Shown here one piece after another: positions 7,125-15,012 of a DNA stretch of 25,275 nt. Made by a program: the position numbers and the translations under genes. A model generated the notes under the pieces. The model was not told where the DNA came from and did not search any database. It worked only from the letters and a program-made list of their open reading frames with translations. Source of the DNA: a virus; IMG/VR virus record IMGVR_UViG_3300010373_000125, positions 1-25,275 of that record; one strand, written 5' to 3'. Within the stretch, counting starts at the first letter, position 1. Every line of letters begins with the position of its first letter.

Positions 7125-7636
7125 CTGTTTTGACACTTGTCAAATATACTGATCCTGTTCTACACAAAGAGGCGGCGGAATTTGATTTTTCTAAACCGCC
7201 ATTGGATCCAGTGCTTCTAGCAAAAGATTTGGCCGAGACAATGGCTGCTAAGTCTGCGCTAGGTTTAGCTGCACCACAGGTCGGCATTCCCTATCGCGTG
7301 TTTGCAGTGGCTTCTAACCCTGTTCTCGTGATGTTCAACCCTTTGATGGTTGACGTCTCTGAAGAGAAGGCAGAATTCCCTGAAGGTTGTCTCAGCTTTC
7401 CTGGTGTTATGATCAAAAAAATGCGTCCGAAGTCAATTAAGATTCGTTATGCTTACCCGAATGGAGAAGTCAAGACGGAGAAATATACCGATTTGACCGC
7501 TCGAATCATTCTCCACGAGTATGATCATATCGCGGGAGTGACTTTCATGGATGATCTTTCGAAGCTGAAAAAGGATATGGCTTTTAAGAAGGCTAACAAA
7601 TTGATGCGTGAAGATTATTACAGGACGACTCTATGA
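7121..7636 (+). CDS. def: Peptide deformylase
   Basis: A 171-residue metalloprotease that removes the formyl group from nascent proteins. All three family motifs are intact: 'GLAAPQVGI' (residues 48-56), 'EGCLS' (88-92, metal ligand C90) and 'HEYDH' (132-136, ligands H132 and H136, catalytic E133). At 171 residues it is near bacterial length, without the long C-terminal helix of some cellular enzymes. Deformylases recur in phages, where they are thought to support rapid maturation of N-termini during infection. The start overlaps the preceding stop by ATGA. Confidence 0.94.
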   Translation: MTVLTLVKYTDPVLHKEAAEFDFSKPPLDPVLLAKDLAETMAAKSALGLAAPQVGIPYRVFAVASNPVLVMFNPLMVDVSEEKAEFPEGCLSFPGVMIKKMRPKSIKIRYAYPNGEVKTEKYTDLTARIILHEYDHIAGVTFMDDLSKLKKDMAFKKANKLMREDYYRTTL

Positions 7637-7643
7637 ATAAATA
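7635..7643 (+). promoter_or_regulatory. Late-promoter-like AATAAATA box
   Basis: GAATAAATA straddles the end of the deformylase gene, 34 nt before the next start codon. T4-type late promoters consist only of a -10 element of TATAAATA type read by gp55, and gp55 is encoded here. The match has one departure at the second base, and short A+T-rich matches are common at this base composition, so support is weak. Confidence 0.25.
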
Positions 7644-7645
7644 AC

Positions 7646-7671
7646 CCAAATATATTTTCCATTATTTGGAG
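7646..7671 (+). promoter_or_regulatory. Hairpin covering the ribosome site of the PSD-like gene
   Basis: CCAAATA (7646-7652) pairs with TATTTGG (7663-7669) around a 10-nt loop. The two G residues closing the stem are the first half of the GGAG Shine-Dalgarno (7668-7671) for the ATG at 7677. Folding would partly hide the ribosome site, giving a possible translational control point for the decarboxylase and the coupled pentein gene. Confidence 0.4.
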
Positions 7672-7676
7672 TTATT

Positions 7677-8399
7677 ATGGCCCAGAGTCTTGAAGAGTGG
7701 ATCGAAACACACGTTAAGCATTATGATAAGATTGATGTGAAGACGGTCTATAACCAATTATTTTTTAGAGAAGAAGTCCGTCCTACTTTCTATGAGCCGA
7801 TGAAATTCTACGCTCCGGCGGACGGAGTGATCATCAACCAGAAAGTGGTCAAACCACAAGAAAAGATTGTAGAGATCAAAGGGCAGAATTATACTCTAGA
7901 GCATATTCTTCCGGGTCAAAGGCTAGAAAACAGAAATTATTACGTCATCGGGATCTTCATGACATTGTTTGATGTTCATGTGAACCGGATGGCGACTTCT
8001 GGGTTTCTCCATTTTGAAGATGTTGCTCCGATCCTTTCCAACAATCTCTCGATGATTTTCATGGAAAAGGACATCTTCAAGGGAAACATTAATTACAAAG
8101 AGAGCGATTACCAGTATCTTTTTTATAATGAGAGAGTTATTAATAGAATTCTGAATCCGGAACTTGGTCTGAAATATTACATGGTGCAAATTGCGGACGC
8201 TGATGTCGGTTCTATCACGCATTTCACTCGCAGCCAGCACAAGTATTTCTTGCAAGGAGAAAGATTCTCATTTATTCGTTGGGGGAGTCAACTAGATTTG
8301 ATCATTCCTGAGGATCCTAAATACAAGTTGAGATTTCTCCAGAACGAAATGATGCATGTTAAAGCTGGAGAAGATTTATTGATTGAGGTATCAAAATGA
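7677..8399 (+). CDS. Phosphatidylserine-decarboxylase-like pyruvoyl enzyme
   Basis: A 240-residue protein with family landmarks in order: 'APADG' (46-50, D49), 'IKGQNYTLEHIL' (67-78), 'FMTLFDVHVNR' (94-104, D99 and H101), 'NER' (151-153), 'ADADVGSI' (173-180) and 'GERFSFIRWGSQ' (194-205). The family self-cleaves between Gly and Ser of an LGST/GGSS motif to make a catalytic pyruvoyl group. Here the motif is W-G-S-Q with G203-S204 kept, so cleavage is plausible. There is no membrane anchor, as in the short soluble class. Substrate could be phosphatidylserine, but the neighbours also allow a serine-type adduct on a DNA base (inference). It overlaps the pentein gene by ATGA. Confidence 0.83.
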   Translation: MAQSLEEWIETHVKHYDKIDVKTVYNQLFFREEVRPTFYEPMKFYAPADGVIINQKVVKPQEKIVEIKGQNYTLEHILPGQRLENRNYYVIGIFMTLFDVHVNRMATSGFLHFEDVAPILSNNLSMIFMEKDIFKGNINYKESDYQYLFYNERVINRILNPELGLKYYMVQIADADVGSITHFTRSQHKYFLQGERFSFIRWGSQLDLIIPEDPKYKLRFLQNEMMHVKAGEDLLIEVSK

Positions 8400-9304
8400 A
8401 AACTGAACAAGATTTAAAGATTCCAGCGTTCTTGATGTGTGCTCCGTATAATCTGGCCACAACCGAACCAAATAATATTTGGATGCATGAGATGAGCAGG
8501 AAGGAACTCGAAGTCAACGTTGATCGTGCAATTTCTCAGTGGTTTAACCTTTACTTCATTCTTTCTACCTCCGCTTTGGTCAAGTTGATTCCCACTGTAG
8601 AAGGCTTGCAAGATCAAGTTTATGTAGCCAATCTTGGCATCATGCTTCCCCATCTTTCGGGAAATAAGATCGTTGTTTCAAATTTCCTTTCGCCTCCGCG
8701 TAGGGGTGAGCAACCAATCGGAATCAAATATTTCTCGATGAACAATAAGAATGTCTATACGCCGAGCGAAACCTGGGAAGGTGAGGCAGATCTCAAATTC
8801 GTTCGTGACAATCTATATATCGGCGGATATGGCCAGCGTACAAATCCCCTTGCCTACGATTGGTTCGAGCGGTCTTTTGATATGAAGATCATCCGCCTGA
8901 AGATGGTAGATGAATATCTTTACCATCTAGATTGCTCTGTTTTTCCGTTGAATACGCAAAAAGTGCTTGTTTGCACTTCCCTTTATGAGAAGCAAGAATT
9001 AGAGGAACTAGAAAAGCACGTAGAGATCGTTGACGTTCCTATTGACGATGCTTACTACGGTGCAACAAATAGTTGCCGCGTAGGTTCTATGGTTCTTTCT
9101 CATAGCAATCTTTTCGAGTATAGAATCGGTGATGAACATTATCAAGGCGAGAAGCATAAGACGGAATTCTTGACCAAAGCTTGTGAAGATGCTGGACTCG
9201 AACCGATGTTCGTAAACATCTCTGAATTCATGAAATCGGGTGCGATGCTCTCATGCATGATCATGCATCTCAATTATCACGATTATTCTTATCCGAATCA
9301 ATAA
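8396..9304 (+). CDS. Pentein-fold amidinotransferase/amidinohydrolase
   Basis: A 302-residue member of the superfamily holding glycine amidinotransferase, arginine deiminase and dimethylarginine dimethylaminohydrolase. Visible landmarks are N-terminal 'CAPYNLATTEPNNIWM', 'GEADLKF' (129-135, acidic residues E130 and D132), 'GGYGQRTN' (143-150), 'YHLDCSVFPL' (176-185, catalytic H177), 'YGATNSCRVGSMVL' (221-234) and C-terminal 'GAMLSCMIMHLN' with the catalytic cysteine C287. All acting residues appear intact. The reaction (amidino transfer from arginine to an amine, or hydrolysis of a guanidine) cannot be decided from sequence. Translational coupling to the PSD-like gene suggests a joint pathway. 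Confidence 0.82.
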   Translation: MKTEQDLKIPAFLMCAPYNLATTEPNNIWMHEMSRKELEVNVDRAISQWFNLYFILSTSALVKLIPTVEGLQDQVYVANLGIMLPHLSGNKIVVSNFLSPPRRGEQPIGIKYFSMNNKNVYTPSETWEGEADLKFVRDNLYIGGYGQRTNPLAYDWFERSFDMKIIRLKMVDEYLYHLDCSVFPLNTQKVLVCTSLYEKQELEELEKHVEIVDVPIDDAYYGATNSCRVGSMVLSHSNLFEYRIGDEHYQGEKHKTEFLTKACEDAGLEPMFVNISEFMKSGAMLSCMIMHLNYHDYSYPNQ

Positions 9305-9322
9305 TTCTGGTTTACGAAATTT

Positions 9323-9330
9323 CCTAAATA
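9323..9330 (+). promoter_or_regulatory. Late-promoter-like CCTAAATA box
   Basis: CCTAAATA lies in the 53-nt gap before the dioxygenase gene, 28 nt upstream of its ATG. It resembles the TATAAATA-type late -10 boxes of T4-like phages with two substitutions at the 5' side. The short length makes chance occurrence likely. Confidence 0.25.
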
Positions 9331-9357
9331 CAGTAGAAATTACTGGATGAGGATAAT

Positions 9358-10740
9358 ATGACTGAAAAACACTGTAAAAGTTACATTGACGGTACTTGTG
9401 TAGAATGCGATAGATTGCCCGCAAAAGTGATCCAAGCTGAGAAAAAGTACGACTGTGAAGATATTATCGGCCAATTTATAGGAGCAGAACGCTATGACAT
9501 TTTGGTTGAGGATGATTGTGATTTCTATGCTCCTTCTTTGGATGGCAGCAGAACTGAACAAAACATTATCTTCAAGTACCGCAAGCATATCTTTACTCCT
9601 GAAGAATGTGAACTCGCTTACGCGGGATTAAAAGAAGCTGCTCAAGAAACGCAGAACCGAGGAGATGCTGCTGGCCCAAGAGGCCAAATCCTTATTTCTG
9701 AGAAGCGTGGCGGTCGTGAATGGGTGACTGATTACCAGAGAGAAGTCTTAAAGTGGCTTCAGCGTCCGGATAATGTTCTAGATGATGGCCAAACGCTCCA
9801 AGATATTCAGAACAAGTATAAGAATCGTGATCAATCTACGGACACCAGAGGACAAGTTTGGCTCCGCAGCAAAGTCATCGATAAGTTGGTGAAGGATGAA
9901 ACAAAATATTTTGGGTGGTTTGATCGTTGGGTTGATGATGTTATGCGTCTTTCTAGAAATGAGCAGCGAAAAGATGCAGCCATTATCGAAAGCTATATTT
10001 CTGTCACGAATTATGCTCAGGGTGCTATGTCAGGAATTGCGGGATATTATGATAGATATCCGCGCTATCCGTACGGTAGACCAACATCTTATACGGAGAA
10101 GAGCAAAGAAGATTTTGAAAAATCATTCCCGTATTTGAGGAAGCTTGATCAATGCTTCCGGAACCTTCTTCCTGAACGCTGGACAAACCAACGCAAGGCA
10201 GCTGATAAGCTGGATCCGAAATTCGTCATCGATTCTACGGTCTTTACGACCCTTACAATCAATTATAACTGGCGAACAGCTTGCCACCGAGATGCTTCTG
10301 ATCTTCCAACAGGATTTTCTAATATCAGTGCTGTCGGCAGAGGTTGGCAAGGAGCAGAATTCATCCTTCCCGAATATCGCGTTGCGGTAAAGTTGGAACC
10401 TGGAGATTTGCTCCTTGTCAACAATCATGAAGGCATCCACGCCAATGAGGCATTGATTGGAGACGATAATGACAGATTGTCTATCGTCGCCTACTTTCGT
10501 GAACCTATGTTGGATCTCGGCTCTTATGAGTATGAGGCAACGAGACGAAAATACGTTGACGAACGTCGTTATAACAAGGAGCACCCTCTACAGAGACATC
10601 TTTGGAATGGGATTTCCCAAGGAATGTGGGAGGAAAAAGAATGGTATGATTGGTTGAGGAATCAACCGAACGGTGAAGCAATGCTGAAGGAATATCATCC
10701 GGAAGCAGTTGTGGAAAACTCTTTGGAGAATTTCTTTTAA
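9358..10740 (+). CDS. TET/JBP-family 2-oxoglutarate/Fe(II) dioxygenase
   Basis: A 460-residue protein whose C-terminal half carries a double-stranded beta-helix core of the TET/JBP type: 'TTLTINYNWRTACHRDAS' with iron ligands H310 and D312, 'GWQGAEFILPEYRVAV' (329-344), 'LEPGDLLLVNNHEGIHAN' with H361, and 'DRLSIVAYFRE' with the 2-oxoglutarate arginine R373. TET/JBP enzymes hydroxylate the 5-methyl of 5-methylcytosine or thymine within DNA, and phage members feed further base modification. The N-terminus has a CxxC pair ('DGTCVECD', C14 and C17). The last residues 'NSLENFF' resemble a sliding-clamp-binding tail. Which base is oxidised is unknown. A collagen-type prolyl hydroxylase is the less likely alternative. 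Confidence 0.85.
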   Translation: MTEKHCKSYIDGTCVECDRLPAKVIQAEKKYDCEDIIGQFIGAERYDILVEDDCDFYAPSLDGSRTEQNIIFKYRKHIFTPEECELAYAGLKEAAQETQNRGDAAGPRGQILISEKRGGREWVTDYQREVLKWLQRPDNVLDDGQTLQDIQNKYKNRDQSTDTRGQVWLRSKVIDKLVKDETKYFGWFDRWVDDVMRLSRNEQRKDAAIIESYISVTNYAQGAMSGIAGYYDRYPRYPYGRPTSYTEKSKEDFEKSFPYLRKLDQCFRNLLPERWTNQRKAADKLDPKFVIDSTVFTTLTINYNWRTACHRDASDLPTGFSNISAVGRGWQGAEFILPEYRVAVKLEPGDLLLVNNHEGIHANEALIGDDNDRLSIVAYFREPMLDLGSYEYEATRRKYVDERRYNKEHPLQRHLWNGISQGMWEEKEWYDWLRNQPNGEAMLKEYHPEAVVENSLENFF

Positions 10741-10752
10741 GGAGATTATATT

Positions 10753-10914
10753 ATGCGTAATTTCAATGTGATTGTTATCGAACGTAAGGTTCTTGCTAAA
10801 CTTCAGAAGGCTCCTGGCACCCTTGTAGAAGCCGATCATCATCGGGCTAGAATTACCGACGAGAAGTGCCTCTCGGTTTGGGGACCAGTTTATAATTTCA
10901 TGCGAGTGATATGA
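10753..10914 (+). CDS. Small hypothetical protein (53 aa)
   Basis: A 53-residue frame with an excellent ribosome site (AAGGAGA, directly at the dioxygenase stop), from 'MRNFNVIVIERKVLAKLQKA' to 'WGPVYNFMRVI'. It contains a predicted strand-helix start and a histidine pair in 'EADHHRAR'. No family recognised. Its stop overlaps the next gene's start. Confidence 0.65.
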   Translation: MRNFNVIVIERKVLAKLQKAPGTLVEADHHRARITDEKCLSVWGPVYNFMRVI

Positions 10915-11123
10915 TGGAAAAGTTTAGATATGAATTAGATATTGCTGGTAAGCAGGTTTTTGGTAGCTTTTTCTTTCCCTTGACTGTTGGAGAAACTATT
11001 GTTTTGGAAAGAAGATATAGGGTTGCCCGTATTGTGAGATATCCTACCGTTTACAGAAATGAAAACGGTAGAGAAACAATGGACGAGAAGTTAGTTCCTC
11101 TAGCAGTTTTGGAGAAAATATGA
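10911..11123 (+). CDS. Hypothetical protein (70 aa)
   Basis: A 70-residue, strand-rich protein ('LTVGETIVLERRYRVARIVRYP') with the look of a small beta-barrel. Two tandem ATGs (10911, 10914) precede it and I keep the first, which overlaps the previous stop. An ATGA overlap couples it to the next gene. No family recognised, and no catalytic motif is visible. Confidence 0.65.
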   Translation: MMEKFRYELDIAGKQVFGSFFFPLTVGETIVLERRYRVARIVRYPTVYRNENGRETMDEKLVPLAVLEKI

Positions 11124-11416
11124 AAATCGTAGCATTCCCAGTCAAAGTAAAAAATACAGGCTCAGGTCTTCGCGTGCATCTGAATACTGGTCATGTTTGG
11201 TTTTTGGGGTTGTATGAAGATCGACTACATCGCGTTATGAAAGCTTTGCGAAAGGCTGGATACAAGCATATTAATACGACAAATTATAAAGAACTTGGTA
11301 GATGGTTGATGAATGTTCGCCCAGCTTTAGAATTTGAATATAGCCTTTTAATGCCCTTTGGGCAATTTTATGATATTGAATTTGTTGATGTTCCAGCATT
11401 ATCGGAGGGTTTTTGA
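11120..11416 (+). CDS. Hypothetical protein (98 aa)
   Basis: A 98-residue soluble protein that begins with beta strands ('MKIVAFPVKVKN', 'HVWFLGLYED') followed by a helix 'RLHRVMKALRKAGY'. It is coupled by ATGA to the gene before and overlaps the TTG start of the gene after. I do not recognise the family. Confidence 0.68.
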   Translation: MKIVAFPVKVKNTGSGLRVHLNTGHVWFLGLYEDRLHRVMKALRKAGYKHINTTNYKELGRWLMNVRPALEFEYSLLMPFGQFYDIEFVDVPALSEGF

Positions 11417-11772
11417 TTAACATCGTTTTAGTAAACCCAAAACCGTACAAAGAATATAAAAATTTCCAGAATTTCCTAGAGAAATTTGGACACGGTAAAT
11501 GCATTTGTCCTTACTGCTCAGGATTAAAGAAGATTGTTGCTCCGGGAGAAGAACGGGATCCAATCGAAGGTCATAAATTATCTAGAAGAATTCCCTGTCC
11601 TAGATGTCAAGGCACCGGAGAAATCCCTCTAGAAGATTTCAAGAAACTTTACCGTAAAGAAAGAGAAACTTACTTGAAGTCATATAGATCATGGAAGCAT
11701 AGGCAAGAAATTTATGCTTCTATTCTGAAAAAATTAAATAACGAAGAATTGAAGTTGTTAGGATTAAGATGA
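11413..11772 (+). CDS. DnaJ-type zinc-ribbon protein
   Basis: A 119-residue protein with cysteine pairs 'CICPYCSG' (residues 31-38) and 'CPRCQGTGEI' (62-71). The second is the CxxCxGxG repeat of DnaJ zinc fingers, so one zinc site formed by the two CxxC pairs is likely. The C-terminal half is a charged helix rich in Lys/Glu/Tyr. The start is taken as TTG at 11413 because GGAGGG lies just upstream and no ATG fits. No J-domain is present, so a DnaJ chaperone role is unlikely. The protein may bind nucleic acid or a protein partner. Confidence 0.7.
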   Translation: MINIVLVNPKPYKEYKNFQNFLEKFGHGKCICPYCSGLKKIVAPGEERDPIEGHKLSRRIPCPRCQGTGEIPLEDFKKLYRKERETYLKSYRSWKHRQEIYASILKKLNNEELKLLGLR

Positions 11773-12131
11773 TTGACTTAGATATTTTTTACCATTATAT
11801 TGGGATGTTTGTAACCTGGGTTGGTGCTTTTACCTTCGCCCTTTGCGTAGCAGCGGTCATCGTCAGCCTCTTCGCTTACTATTTTCCGAGGATCCATTTC
11901 GGAAAGACAAAACACGAAGGATATCTGCAATTCCACCAGAAATATGGAATCATCACATACAAGGATGATTTCAAAAAAGAAACGACCTGGAAGACAGAAG
12001 TTTTTCAGAAATATAAACTCAAGAGAATCTTTGGTCTTAGCCGGAAACAAAAGCCGACTTGGATGCTCGCTCTTATAACATTTGATGGTAAAAATTATGC
12101 GTACGATTTTCCCCCAGATAAGTCTGAATAG
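11769..12131 (+). CDS. Single-pass membrane protein (120 aa)
   Basis: A 120-residue protein with one strong hydrophobic segment (residues about 10-37, 'YIGMFVTWVGAFTFALCVAA' and following) and a basic cytoplasmic tail. The tail includes 'KYKLKRIFGLSRKQKPTW' and ends 'DKSE'. It is joined to the previous gene by an ATGA overlap, and its end overlaps the start of the PLP enzyme by about 47 nt. Function unknown. It could anchor a partner at the inner membrane. Confidence 0.65.
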   Translation: MIDLDIFYHYIGMFVTWVGAFTFALCVAAVIVSLFAYYFPRIHFGKTKHEGYLQFHQKYGIITYKDDFKKETTWKTEVFQKYKLKRIFGLSRKQKPTWMLALITFDGKNYAYDFPPDKSE

Positions 12132-13182
12132 AGACGAAATTCACTGGGAAGACTATTTAGAAGTTCTAACTCCAGTCGAGAAAGTAGGAAAGCTATGGTT
12201 TAAACGAGGGGATTATTTCGCTCCTCTTGGCTACGGCTTTATCAACGGAGACAAAGTCAAAGTAGGTATTCATATTTTCAATGAGTATATTAAAGATAAA
12301 CACGATGCCATTCTCGGCGGCATGTCTTTACATTCTCCGCAACATTCCTTCCAAGCTGTTGCCGCTAAACATTATAATATTCCTTCTTATCATATCATTG
12401 GTAGTACGACTCCTGAATCTGCACTAAGGCACGAGAATATAGAAATCGCCGCTCGATTTGGTGCCAAGTTTAAAATCATCAATATCGCGTACAATCCGGC
12501 GATCCAGAAGGCTGTTCAGGATGAGATGAAGCTTCGCTTCCAGAATGCTTATCCTCTCGGGTATGCTATCTCCCTCGACCACCATAAAGAACCCGCTGCT
12601 GAGATTGAGAAATTTCATCGGATTGCTTCTCATCAAGCTGAAAATATTCCAGACCATATTGAAAACATCGTAATCCCTGCCGGGTCATGTAATTCTACTA
12701 CCGGAATTCTCTATGGTTTGGCCTTGCATCGTCCCAAGAATCTGAGAAATGTTTACTTGATCGGAATTGGCCCACAGAAGATCAATTATTTTGAGGAACG
12801 GCTTGACATCATCGAAAAGGTTACGAAGAAGGATATAAAGATCTATAAAAGAAATTTCGTGGATCATCCGGAACTGAGCAATTCTATCCTTGACTTTTTT
12901 CAGGATGATGACGGAAAATATAATTTGCACTACCATGATCTTCAGAAGCGCAAGATCTATGAATATGCGGATACGGAGACTTGTAACTATGAAGGTATAG
13001 AATTGCATCCTCGCTACGAAGCCAAAGTCTTCAAATGGATGTACGAGAATCTTAACGCTGCTTTGATGAACGATAAGACATTGTTCTGGATCATCGGTTC
13101 TGCGCCAAGGATGTCGGCTTTAATGAACAACGAGGCTTTGGTGAAGCAGCTTACACAGCCGGAGTTTAAAACATGGGTTTGA
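12085..13182 (+). CDS. Fold-type-II PLP-dependent enzyme (ACC-deaminase/threonine-synthase-like)
   Basis: A 365-residue protein of the tryptophan-synthase-beta fold. 'LWFKRGDYFAPLGYGFINGDKVK' corresponds to the family 'KREDlf...NGgKvR' segment, making K57 in 'NGDK' the likely Schiff-base lysine. 'LGGMSLHSPQHSFQAVAAK' is the phosphate/substrate loop of ACC-deaminase-like members, and 'IVIPAGSCNSTTGILYGL' is the glycine-rich PLP-phosphate loop. Such phage enzymes occur with DNA base hypermodification genes, where PLP chemistry remodels an amino-acid adduct (knowledge of the pathway type). A role here is inferred. The start is uncertain: ATG 12085, ATG 12097 and TTG 12082 are all in frame within the preceding gene, with no clear ribosome site. 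Confidence 0.8.
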   Translation: MVKIMRTIFPQISLNRDEIHWEDYLEVLTPVEKVGKLWFKRGDYFAPLGYGFINGDKVKVGIHIFNEYIKDKHDAILGGMSLHSPQHSFQAVAAKHYNIPSYHIIGSTTPESALRHENIEIAARFGAKFKIINIAYNPAIQKAVQDEMKLRFQNAYPLGYAISLDHHKEPAAEIEKFHRIASHQAENIPDHIENIVIPAGSCNSTTGILYGLALHRPKNLRNVYLIGIGPQKINYFEERLDIIEKVTKKDIKIYKRNFVDHPELSNSILDFFQDDDGKYNLHYHDLQKRKIYEYADTETCNYEGIELHPRYEAKVFKWMYENLNAALMNDKTLFWIIGSAPRMSALMNNEALVKQLTQPEFKTWV

Positions 13183-13385
13183 GTCTTCTCAAAGAGAAAA
13201 TGAGACGCAGGAAACAAGTTTTCTGGAGTGCTTATTATATCGCCAAGCTTTATTGCGATTTGGATGATTACTATAAGCAAATCGCGGTGAATTGCCTGGT
13301 GACTGTCGGTAAAATGCAACAAAAGGAAGAAAATGACCGATTGGCGTCAAATTGTAAACCTTTATTAAATAGGTATAGAAATTAA
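13173..13385 (+). CDS. Small basic hypothetical protein (70 aa)
   Basis: A 70-residue frame overlapping the PLP gene end by 10 nt. It has a basic N-terminus ('LLKEKMRRRKQVFW') followed by 'SAYYIAKLYCDLDDYYKQIA' and a polar end, and is mostly helical. No motif recognised. It is the last gene before the homing-endonuclease remnant, so its C-terminus might have been altered by that insertion. Confidence 0.55.
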   Translation: MGLSLLKEKMRRRKQVFWSAYYIAKLYCDLDDYYKQIAVNCLVTVGKMQQKEENDRLASNCKPLLNRYRN

Positions 13386-13401
13386 TGCCTACGAGTAAAA
13401 A

Positions 13402-13939
13402 ATGAATGGGAACATAAAGGACATAAAAAATCAAAGATTTGGTAGATTGGTTGTTTTAGAATTGTTGTCCGAAAATCCTCCTAAGTGGAAATGTCAATGT
13501 GATTGTGGAAATACAACAAACGTACAAGGAACAACTTTAAGATATGGAACAACAAAAAGTTGTGGGTGTTTGCGAAAGGAATATAATAAACGACCAAAAC
13601 CCTATAAACAAAAGAGACCTTATGAATACCTGTATAACAATTTAACAAAAAGTTCTAAAGAACGATCAATAATCTGCAAATTAACTTATGAAGAATTTTT
13701 AGAACTAGTAAATATAAAGAATTGTTTTTATTGTAATAATGAAATAGATTGGGCACCACCCTTTACTCCCGAAAGGGGGAAAGCAACAAAGAACCAATTT
13801 AGATAGAAAAAACAACAAAGGAATTTATGAAAAAGAAAATGTTGTTGTTTGTTGTTGGAAATGTAATGATGGAAAGGGTGCGCGATATACATTTGAAGAA
13901 TGGTTTGGAATGACGAAATATTTTAGAGAAAAGAGATGA
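13402..13939 (+). pseudogene. Frameshifted HNH homing endonuclease
   Basis: The first frame (13402-13806) encodes a zinc-rich N-terminal module ('RFGRLVVLELL', 'WKCQCDCGN', 'TTKSCGCLRKEY') found in phage HNH homing endonucleases, then the first half of the HNH domain ('CFYCNNEIDW'), before a premature stop. The next frame (from about 13780 to the TGA at 13937-13939) supplies the rest: 'TNLDRKNNKGIYEKENVVVC', then 'CWKCNDGKGARYTFEEW'. Removing one G from the GGGGG run at 13775-13779 joins the two parts into one continuous reading frame ('ERGKQQRTNLDRKNN'). The A+T-rich composition differs from neighbours, consistent with a recent mobile gene. Either the gene is decayed, a sequencing error sits in the G run, or the frame is shifted during expression. 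Confidence 0.82.
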
Positions 13940-15012
13940 TAGATTATAGACTTCCTGAATATAGAAGAAAAGTTTTTTTGGATTTCTATAAATTTCATTC
14001 TAAGTACAAGGGACATCCAGGATTTGTATATGGATTGATGCCCTATTTTTCAGAGGTATTCCATCTAGACCAAGAACAAAAATTTACGGTTGCTTATCTA
14101 AATGGAATCTGGCAGAACATGATCAGCACGTGGTTGATCTTTGAAAGATTTCCAACATTAAAAGAACTCAATTCTCCTAGCTTTTCTAAATGGTTCCGTG
14201 AGAATTATGAGAAGCTTGGAATTGATACGGATCGCCGCTACGTCAAAAATCAGCTGGAGAAATGCATAGAGAACTACGTCAAAGTTCTTGACGGAAAATC
14301 CCAGGTTGATTTCTTCGGAGACCTCAGTAAATCCCAAAACACCTACGAAAATTTCAACAAGGTTTGGGACAAGGTGATAACAGATTTTTATCTTTTCGGG
14401 AGGCTTGCAACCTTTTCTTATACTGAATATCTAAGAATTATGGGGTTGAACATTGAATGTTATTCCTTGTTCTTGGATGATATATCGGGGAGTCGCTCTC
14501 ATCGTAATGGACTGTGTAAAGTGATGGGATGGGACTCTCTGATATATGATGATAAGCTAAACCCTGGATTCGAGGGAAAATATACTACAGAACAAATTGA
14601 GATGATGGCAGAGGCGGGAGACGAGTTGCTGCAAGCCTCTTTTGATTCTGCCGTTGAGGATCCTAGTTTTTTCACACTAGAATCAACGTTCTGCTGCTAC
14701 AAATCGTGGCATAAAAAGAACCGTCGTTATCCAAATTGTTATAACGACATGTTTCACGATAGAATTAAATTTTCGGAAGCAAGATGGGACGGGAAAGTAG
14801 ATCTTTCTCATTTCTGGAAGGCGCGGAAAGTCTACCTACCGGATTATTTGAGGTTGGAGGACAACCCCAATGATCCGGGTCTTGTTCCTGAAAAACAGAA
14901 TTGGTATAGAGAAACCGGCCAAGTCATTATGATGTCGAAGGATTTCCCTGAGTATGATAATCCTTTTGACCGCAAGATTTGGAGCAAAGGATTGGAGAGT
15001 TTCTATGATTGA
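13936..15012 (+). CDS. Probable amino-acid:DNA transferase (thymine hypermodification family)
   Basis: A 358-residue, tryptophan- and tyrosine-rich helical protein. The N-terminal 'FYKFHSKYKGHPGFVYGLMP' (18-36), then 'AYLNGIWQNMISTWLIFERF' (53-72) and 'DDISGSRSHRNGLCKVMGWD' resemble what I remember of the ADDT-type proteins of phage base-hypermodification loci. There a DNA-glycosylase-like helical fold replaces the phosphate on a phosphorylated hydroxymethyluracil with an amino acid. This family match is from memory and is the least certain key call. Support comes from context: a P-loop kinase, a dioxygenase and a PLP enzyme lie close by. The C-terminus 'GLESFYD' resembles a clamp-binding tail. 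The ATG overlaps the HNH stop (ATGA). Confidence 0.6.
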   Translation: MIDYRLPEYRRKVFLDFYKFHSKYKGHPGFVYGLMPYFSEVFHLDQEQKFTVAYLNGIWQNMISTWLIFERFPTLKELNSPSFSKWFRENYEKLGIDTDRRYVKNQLEKCIENYVKVLDGKSQVDFFGDLSKSQNTYENFNKVWDKVITDFYLFGRLATFSYTEYLRIMGLNIECYSLFLDDISGSRSHRNGLCKVMGWDSLIYDDKLNPGFEGKYTTEQIEMMAEAGDELLQASFDSAVEDPSFFTLESTFCCYKSWHKKNRRYPNCYNDMFHDRIKFSEARWDGKVDLSHFWKARKVYLPDYLRLEDNPNDPGLVPEKQNWYRETGQVIMMSKDFPEYDNPFDRKIWSKGLESFYD

